Under the pieces are notes generated by a model. That model saw only the letters and a list, made by a program, of their open reading frames with translations, had not been told where the DNA came from and did no database searches. The position numbers were made by a program, and so were the translations under genes. A stretch of DNA of 26,464 nt from Desulfovibrio oxyclinae DSM 11498 (GTDB taxonomy: Bacteria; Desulfobacterota; Desulfovibrionia; Desulfovibrionales; Desulfovibrionaceae): assembly GCF_000375485.1 (NCBI RefSeq), contig NZ_AQXE01000001.1:219626-246089 (forward strand). The letters are read 5' to 3'. Below, piece after piece: positions 22,101-26,464 of the stretch (its first letter is position 1; each line of letters begins with the position of its first letter).

Positions 22101-23117
22101 ATGAAAACCGTTTCAGTACATGATGCAGTCGGCATGGTTCTTTGTCATGACATGACGAGAATTGTCCCGGGCGAAAGCAAGGGACCGGCGTTTAAAAAAG
22201 GCCATGTGGTTTGTGAAGACGATATTTCGACACTGCTGGAGATTGGCAAGGAGCAGATCTATGTACTGGAACTGGCCAATGGCCGCATCCATGAGAATGA
22301 AGCCGCAGCGCGTATAGCCAGAGCCGCCGTCGGCCCCGGAATCACGCTTTCCGATATCTCGGAGGGGCGAATAAACTTTCTGGCGGCGCCGGGACTGCTC
22401 GATGTGAACGTCGAGGCGCTGAATCGGATCAACTCCATTGAAGAGGTTGTGCTGGCCACCATGCACAGCGGCCAGCAGATAACCGAGCCCAAGGCCGTAG
22501 CCGGTACACGGGTCGTGCCCCTTGTCATTGACGAAAAGAAGATCGAGCTCGTCGAGGCCATCTGTGCCGAATACCCCTATGTGGTGGGGGTGCGTCAGTT
22601 CAGGCATCACGATGTCGGCATCGTGACGACCGGCAGCGAAGTCTATCACGGCCGGATCACGGACAAGTTCGGTCCGGTTATCCGCCGGAAATTTCAGAAT
22701 CTCGGCTCAACGGTCATTGACCAGAAATATGCTTCGGATGATCCATCCATGATCCGTGACGCCATCCTGGCCTCCATTGCTGGGGGGGCCGGGATGGTCG
22801 TCGTCACGGGGGGAATGTCCGTGGATCCCGATGACCAGACGCCGACGGCCATTCGGGCCACGGGCGCCGAGGTCGTCACCTACGGTTCTCCCACTTTTCC
22901 CGGCGTCATGTTCATGATCGCCGAACTCGATGGCGTGCCCATTCTCGGGCTCCCCGGTTGCGTCATGTACTACCGGGCTTCCATCTTCGATCTCGTGGTG
23001 CCCCGCCTGCTGGCCGGGGAAACAGTCACCCGTGAAGACATTGTGGCAATGGGACATGGCGGTTTTTGCGCGACATGCGAAGTGTGTCGTTATCCGGTTT
23101 GTCCTTTCGGAAAATAA
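22101..23117 (+). CDS. MoeA-like molybdopterin-binding protein with C-terminal four-Cys tail
   Basis: 338 residues, ATG 22101 with GGAG at 22087-22090. Residues ~170-310 form a MoCF_biosynth domain: GIVTTGSEVYHGRITDKFGP (~174-193), VVVTGGMSVDPDDQTP (~233-248) and LPGCVMYYRASIFDLVVPRLLAG (~283-305), as in MoeA/MogA/CinA proteins that bind molybdopterin and insert metal. It lacks the ~60-70 extra C-terminal residues of full MoeA (domain IV) and ends instead in FCATCEVCRYPVCPFGK with C323, C326, C329 and C334. The gene sits directly in front of mop, so it is probably a dedicated factor for inserting or tailoring Mo-MCD in that enzyme. The tail could bind zinc or an Fe-S cluster; this is not established. 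Confidence 0.85.
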   Translation: MKTVSVHDAVGMVLCHDMTRIVPGESKGPAFKKGHVVCEDDISTLLEIGKEQIYVLELANGRIHENEAAARIARAAVGPGITLSDISEGRINFLAAPGLLDVNVEALNRINSIEEVVLATMHSGQQITEPKAVAGTRVVPLVIDEKKIELVEAICAEYPYVVGVRQFRHHDVGIVTTGSEVYHGRITDKFGPVIRRKFQNLGSTVIDQKYASDDPSMIRDAILASIAGGAGMVVVTGGMSVDPDDQTPTAIRATGAEVVTYGSPTFPGVMFMIAELDGVPILGLPGCVMYYRASIFDLVVPRLLAGETVTREDIVAMGHGGFCATCEVCRYPVCPFGK

Positions 23118-23126
23118 ACCAACGGT

Positions 23127-23141
23127 ACCTGAAAATCAGGT
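23127..23141 (+). other. Short hairpin between the moeA-like gene and mop
   Basis: ACCTGA-AAA-TCAGGT, a 6-bp stem with a 3-base loop, 9 bases after the moeA-like stop and 42 bases before the mop ATG. It lacks a T-run. It may mark an mRNA processing point that protects the mop transcript. Confidence 0.35.
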
Positions 23142-23183
23142 GCGGACGTTCGACAGTTACATTCAGTAAGGAGGAATACTGTC

Positions 23184-25901
23184 ATGATCAAACTGAATCT
23201 TCAGGTGAACGGCGCCCCCAAGCAGGTTGTCTGCGAAAAGGACGAATCGCTCGCCAATGTCCTGCGTGAGAATCTCGGGATCACCAGTGTGAAGGTCGGC
23301 TGCGGAACCGGGCAATGCGGCAGCTGCTCCATCATCGTCGATGACAAGCTGGTGCGCTCCTGCTCCATGAAGATGGGCCGGGTCAGCAACGGGGCGAACA
23401 TCATCACCACCGAGGGCATCGGCAATCCCGGAAACCTGCATCCCATCCAGATGGCATGGATCGCCCACGGCGGCGCGCAGTGCGGCTTCTGCACTCCCGG
23501 TTTCATTGTCTCCACCTACGCGCTTTTGAAGGCCAATCCTTCTCCGACCCGCGAAGATGTCCGCGACTGGTTCCAGAAGTACCGCAACGCCTGCCGCTGC
23601 ACCGGGTACAAGCCGCTGGTGGACGCCGTCATGGATGCCGCAGCCGTCATGCGTGGTGAAAAGACCATGGATGATCTCGCCTTCAAGATTCCCGACGACG
23701 GTCGCATCTGGGGAACGAAGTATCCCCGTCCGACCTCGGTGGCAAAGGTTACCGGAACGTTGGACTACGGCGCGGACCTCGGCATCAAGATGCCTCAGGG
23801 CACCCTGAAGCTGGCTCTGGTTCAGGCCGAAGTGTCCCACGCGAAAATCCTGTCCATCGACACTTCCGAAGCCGAGGCCATGCCGGGCGTGGAAAAGGTC
23901 GTCACCCACAAGGACATCAAGGGCAAGAACCGCATCACCGGCCTGATCACCTTCCCCTCCAACAAGGGTGACGGTTGGGACCGTCCCATCCTGTGCGACG
24001 AGAAGGTCTTCCAGTACGGCGACGCCATCGCCATCGTCTGCGCCGACACCGACAAGAACGCCAAGGCCGCCGCTGCCAAGGTGAAGGTCGAGCTGGAACG
24101 CCTGCCCGAATACATGAGCGCCCAGGCCGCCATGGCCGATGACGCCATCGAGATTCATCCCGGCACGCCCAACGTCTACTATGAACAGAAAATCGCCAAG
24201 GGAGCCGAGACCGCTCCCATCTTCGATTCCGCCGACGTGGTCGTGGAAGGCGATTACTTCACCACCCGTCAGCCGCACATGCCCATCGAGCCGGATGTGG
24301 GCTTTGCCTATCTCGATGACGACGGCAAGTTGTGCATCCACTCCAAGTCCATTGGCCTTCACCTGCACCTGTTCATGATCGCTCCGGGCCTTGGCGTGGA
24401 TCCCGAAAACGTGGTCATGGTTCAGAACCCGGCCGGCGGTACCTTCGGCTACAAGTTCTCCCCGACCATGGAAGCCCTCATAGGCGCTGCCTGTCTGGCT
24501 ACCGGAAAGCCTGTCTTCCTGCTGTATGACTATTATCAGCAGCAGACCTACACCGGTAAACGGTCCCCGCAGAACACCAGCGTGCGCTTGGCCGCAAGCA
24601 AAGACGGCAAGCTGCTTGCCATGGAAACCGACTGGACCGTGGACCACGGCCCTTACTCCGAGTTCGGTGACCTGCTGACCCTTCGCGGCGCGCAGTTCAT
24701 CGGTGCCGGTTACAACATCGACAACATCCGGGGCAACGGGCGCACCGTCTGCACCAACCACGCATGGGGCGCGGCATTCCGCGGCTACGGCGGTCCCGAG
24801 GCCGAATTCCCGTCCGAAGTCCTGATGGACGAGCTGGCGGAAAAGCTCGGCATGGACCCGCTGGAACTGCGCTACAAGAACCTCTATCGCGAAGGCTCTA
24901 CCACGCCCACCGGTCAGGATCCCGAAGTGTATTCCCTGCCCGAGATGTGCGACATGATTCGTCCCAAGTATGAAGAAGCCAAGAAGAATGCCGCCGCAAA
25001 CTCGACCGATGCGGTCAAGCGCGGAGTAGGCGTCGCCGTCGGCGTCTACGGTGCCGGTCTGGACGGACCGGACACCGCAGAAGTGGACTTCGTCCTGAAC
25101 GCGGACGGCACGGTCACCGTCCTGACCTGCTGGCACGACCACGGACAGGGCGCCGACATGGGCGTGCTGGGCACGGCGCATGAGGCGTTGCTGCCCCTCG
25201 GTCTGTCTCCGGATCAGATCAAGCTGGTGCTCAACGACACCCGCGTCTGCCCCAACGGCGGTCCCGCAGGCGGTTCTCGCTCTCAGGTCGTCATCGGCAA
25301 CGCCATCATCAACGGCGCCGAGCAGCTGATGAACGCCATGCGTAAGGATGACGGTTCGTTCCGCACCTATCAGGAAATGGTCGATGAGAACCTTGAGCTT
25401 ACCTACCACGGCAAGTGGAGCGCTCCTGCCAACGACTGCGACGAAAACGGTCAGGGCAGCCCGTTCTCCAACTACATGTACGGCGTGTGCATGGCCGAGG
25501 TGGCCGTTGATATCGCCACCGGCGCAACCACCGTGGAAAAGGTTACCTTTGTGGCCGACGTCGGCAAGGTCAACAACTTCCTCGTGGTGGACGGACAGCT
25601 CTACGGCGGCATCGCCCAGTCCATCGGGCTGGCGCTCTCCGAGAACTTCGAGGACATCAAGAAGCACTCCACCCTGAAGGGAGCAGGCTTCCCGTACATC
25701 AAGCAGATCCCGGACGACATCGAGCTCATGTATGTCGAGTCCCCGCGTCCCGATGGTTCCCACGGCGCATCCGGCACCGGCGAAATCCCGGTGTGCGTGC
25801 CGCATCCGGCCATCATCAATGCCATCTACAATGCCTGCGGCGTTCGCATCCGTGAACTGCCCGCCCTGCCCGAAAAGGTCCTCGCCGGACTGAAGGGCTG
25901 A
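23184..25901 (+). CDS. mop: MOP-type aldehyde oxidoreductase (xanthine oxidase family, Mo-MCD)
   Basis: 905 residues, almost the same length as the 907-residue D. gigas MOP. The [2Fe-2S] ligands are C40, C45, C48, C60 (plant-ferredoxin type) and C100, C103, C137, C139 (CGFCTPG, CRCTGY), identical in number to D. gigas. The molybdenum part runs from ~190 to the end, with the catalytic glutamate at E867 in GASGTGEIPV, matching E869 of D. gigas. It has no FAD domain, as expected for MOP. The enzyme oxidises aldehydes to acids and passes electrons to flavodoxin or a similar carrier. AAGGAGG 23168-23174 gives a strong start, and codon bias is high (C-ending codons), so it is probably abundant. A stem-loop follows the stop. 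Confidence 0.97.
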   Translation: MIKLNLQVNGAPKQVVCEKDESLANVLRENLGITSVKVGCGTGQCGSCSIIVDDKLVRSCSMKMGRVSNGANIITTEGIGNPGNLHPIQMAWIAHGGAQCGFCTPGFIVSTYALLKANPSPTREDVRDWFQKYRNACRCTGYKPLVDAVMDAAAVMRGEKTMDDLAFKIPDDGRIWGTKYPRPTSVAKVTGTLDYGADLGIKMPQGTLKLALVQAEVSHAKILSIDTSEAEAMPGVEKVVTHKDIKGKNRITGLITFPSNKGDGWDRPILCDEKVFQYGDAIAIVCADTDKNAKAAAAKVKVELERLPEYMSAQAAMADDAIEIHPGTPNVYYEQKIAKGAETAPIFDSADVVVEGDYFTTRQPHMPIEPDVGFAYLDDDGKLCIHSKSIGLHLHLFMIAPGLGVDPENVVMVQNPAGGTFGYKFSPTMEALIGAACLATGKPVFLLYDYYQQQTYTGKRSPQNTSVRLAASKDGKLLAMETDWTVDHGPYSEFGDLLTLRGAQFIGAGYNIDNIRGNGRTVCTNHAWGAAFRGYGGPEAEFPSEVLMDELAEKLGMDPLELRYKNLYREGSTTPTGQDPEVYSLPEMCDMIRPKYEEAKKNAAANSTDAVKRGVGVAVGVYGAGLDGPDTAEVDFVLNADGTVTVLTCWHDHGQGADMGVLGTAHEALLPLGLSPDQIKLVLNDTRVCPNGGPAGGSRSQVVIGNAIINGAEQLMNAMRKDDGSFRTYQEMVDENLELTYHGKWSAPANDCDENGQGSPFSNYMYGVCMAEVAVDIATGATTVEKVTFVADVGKVNNFLVVDGQLYGGIAQSIGLALSENFEDIKKHSTLKGAGFPYIKQIPDDIELMYVESPRPDGSHGASGTGEIPVCVPHPAIINAIYNACGVRIRELPALPEKVLAGLKG

Positions 25902-25917
25902 TAACAGCACATCCAAC

Positions 25918-25951
25918 ACAGCGGGCCGCATTAAATGCGGTCCGCTGTTTA
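25918..25951 (+). terminator. Strong stem-loop after mop, weak U-tract
   Basis: ACAGCGGGCCGCAT 25918-25931 pairs with ATGCGGTCCGCTGT 25935-25948 (14 bp, one G·T pair, loop TAA). Only two further T follow before A, so termination may be partial, leaving some read-through into the flavoprotein gene at 25970. Confidence 0.65.
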
Positions 25952-25969
25952 CCAGTTTTGCGGAGTACC

Positions 25970-26464
25970 ATGGAACAGGCAGATTTGAGACAATGGGAAC
26001 GGCAATGCATTCAGGAGGAGACGCCCCGGTGCGTCGCCGCCTGTCCCATCCATGTTGATGCCAAACTCTTCTGCTCGCTGATGGGGCAGCGGCGTTGGGA
26101 CAAGGCGTGGCAGGTGCTGGCCAAAACCATGCCGCTCCCCGGCGTGCTGGCCCGGCTTTGCGATGCCCCTTGCGAATCGGCCTGCGTCAGAAAGGACGCC
26201 GGGGGAGCTGTCGAGCTCGGTGAGTTGGAGCGGTATTGCGCGGAAAACGCCAAACCCGTGCCGCCGCCGAAGCCGCTCCCGTCCAGAGGGAAGCGCGTTG
26301 CCGTGGTCGGTGACGGCATGAGCGGCCTGAGCGGAGCGTGGGAAATGGCCCGCCGCGGCTTTGATGTGACGCTGTATAGCTCCGAGCCGGGCCGCCACTT
26401 GCGTGAGGCTCTGGGCGAAAGGTTGCCGGATGGGGTGCTTGAGCGTGAGCTTGCCAGCCTCGTG
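25970..26464 (+). CDS. GltD-like FAD/NAD(P)-binding Fe-S oxidoreductase, 5' part only
   Basis: The frame runs 165 codons from ATG 25970 (GCGGAG 25960-25965) to the last base of the window with no stop, so the gene is cut. The N-terminal ~95 residues match the Fe-S domain of glutamate synthase small subunits and dihydropyrimidine dehydrogenase: C13, C21, C25 (CVAACPIHVDA) and C64, C68, C72 (LCDAPCESACVR). From ~108 the dinucleotide-binding fold begins: RVAVVGDGMSGLSGAWEMARRGFDVTLY, with GxGxxG at 114-119. Such proteins transfer electrons between NAD(P)H and a partner via FAD. Directly behind mop, it may be the electron acceptor partner of the aldehyde oxidoreductase; no glutamate synthase large subunit is seen. 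The glycine motif has D115, not the usual A/S, which is unremarkable. Confidence 0.85.
   Translation, partial: MEQADLRQWERQCIQEETPRCVAACPIHVDAKLFCSLMGQRRWDKAWQVLAKTMPLPGVLARLCDAPCESACVRKDAGGAVELGELERYCAENAKPVPPPKPLPSRGKRVAVVGDGMSGLSGAWEMARRGFDVTLYSSEPGRHLREALGERLPDGVLERELASLV

Noticed and set aside
23163..25931. 922-codon open frame on the minus strand opposite mop
   Set aside because: It exactly mirrors a well-identified enzyme; its Gly/His/Asp/Val-rich composition is what a complement of C-ending codons gives. No family signal.

Overview
The window reads as chromosomal DNA of a sulfate-reducing Desulfovibrionales bacterium (Desulfovibrio / Pseudodesulfovibrio type). The grounds are the soluble FdhAB-type formate dehydrogenase with fdhE and fdhD, a TunR-like regulator (recombinase fold plus two Mop domains), the adh-hdrCBA-flxDCBA order known from Desulfovibrio vulgaris, and a MOP aldehyde oxidoreductase whose Fe-S cysteines fall at the same residue numbers as in D. 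gigas MOP. No rRNA, tRNA, CRISPR array or insertion sequence was seen. All supported genes lie on the + strand; the very long minus-strand open frames are shadows of GC-rich codon use.

Layout. (1) 1-3536: 3' end of the formate dehydrogenase catalytic subunit, its beta subunit, and the maturation factors fdhE and fdhD. (2) 3710-4756: a TunR-like molybdate/tungstate-responsive regulator built on an inactivated tyrosine recombinase. (3) 4757-5371: a long stretch with no convincing gene. (4) 5372-9065: an iron alcohol dehydrogenase gene overlapping a cytosolic PAS histidine kinase, followed by an NtrC-type sigma54 activator and a clear terminator. (5) 9143-17576: a regulatory region with a near-consensus sigma54 promoter, a second iron alcohol dehydrogenase, then hdrC-hdrB-hdrA-flxD-flxC-flxB-flxA. 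(6) 17662-21608: a ferritin-like diiron protein, a tungsten-type aldehyde:ferredoxin oxidoreductase, a small protein that looks like two tandem MoaD/ThiS-like beta-grasp domains, and a protein resembling plasmid replication initiators of the TrfA family. (7) 21609-22100: an AT-rich non-coding region with three copies of a 20-bp palindrome. (8) 22101-26464: a MoeA-like molybdopterin-binding protein with a four-cysteine tail, the MOP aldehyde oxidoreductase, and the start of a GltD-like flavoprotein cut by the window end.

How it may work together (inference from known families). Alcohol is oxidised to aldehyde by the iron alcohol dehydrogenases, giving NADH. Aldehyde is oxidised to acid by the tungsten AOR and the molybdenum MOP enzyme. 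NADH is handled by FlxABCD-HdrABC, which is thought to bifurcate electrons to ferredoxin and a disulfide such as that of DsrC. The two-component system next door probably switches on the sigma54-dependent adh promoter. Three of the enzymes (FDH, AOR, MOP) carry molybdopterin-bound Mo or W, and the region also holds a TunR-like sensor and cofactor-related proteins, so metal supply and alcohol/aldehyde/formate metabolism look genetically linked. The least explained part is 20075-22100: a tandem beta-grasp protein, a TrfA-like protein with no plasmid context, and a set of long palindromes in front of the moeA-like/mop unit.
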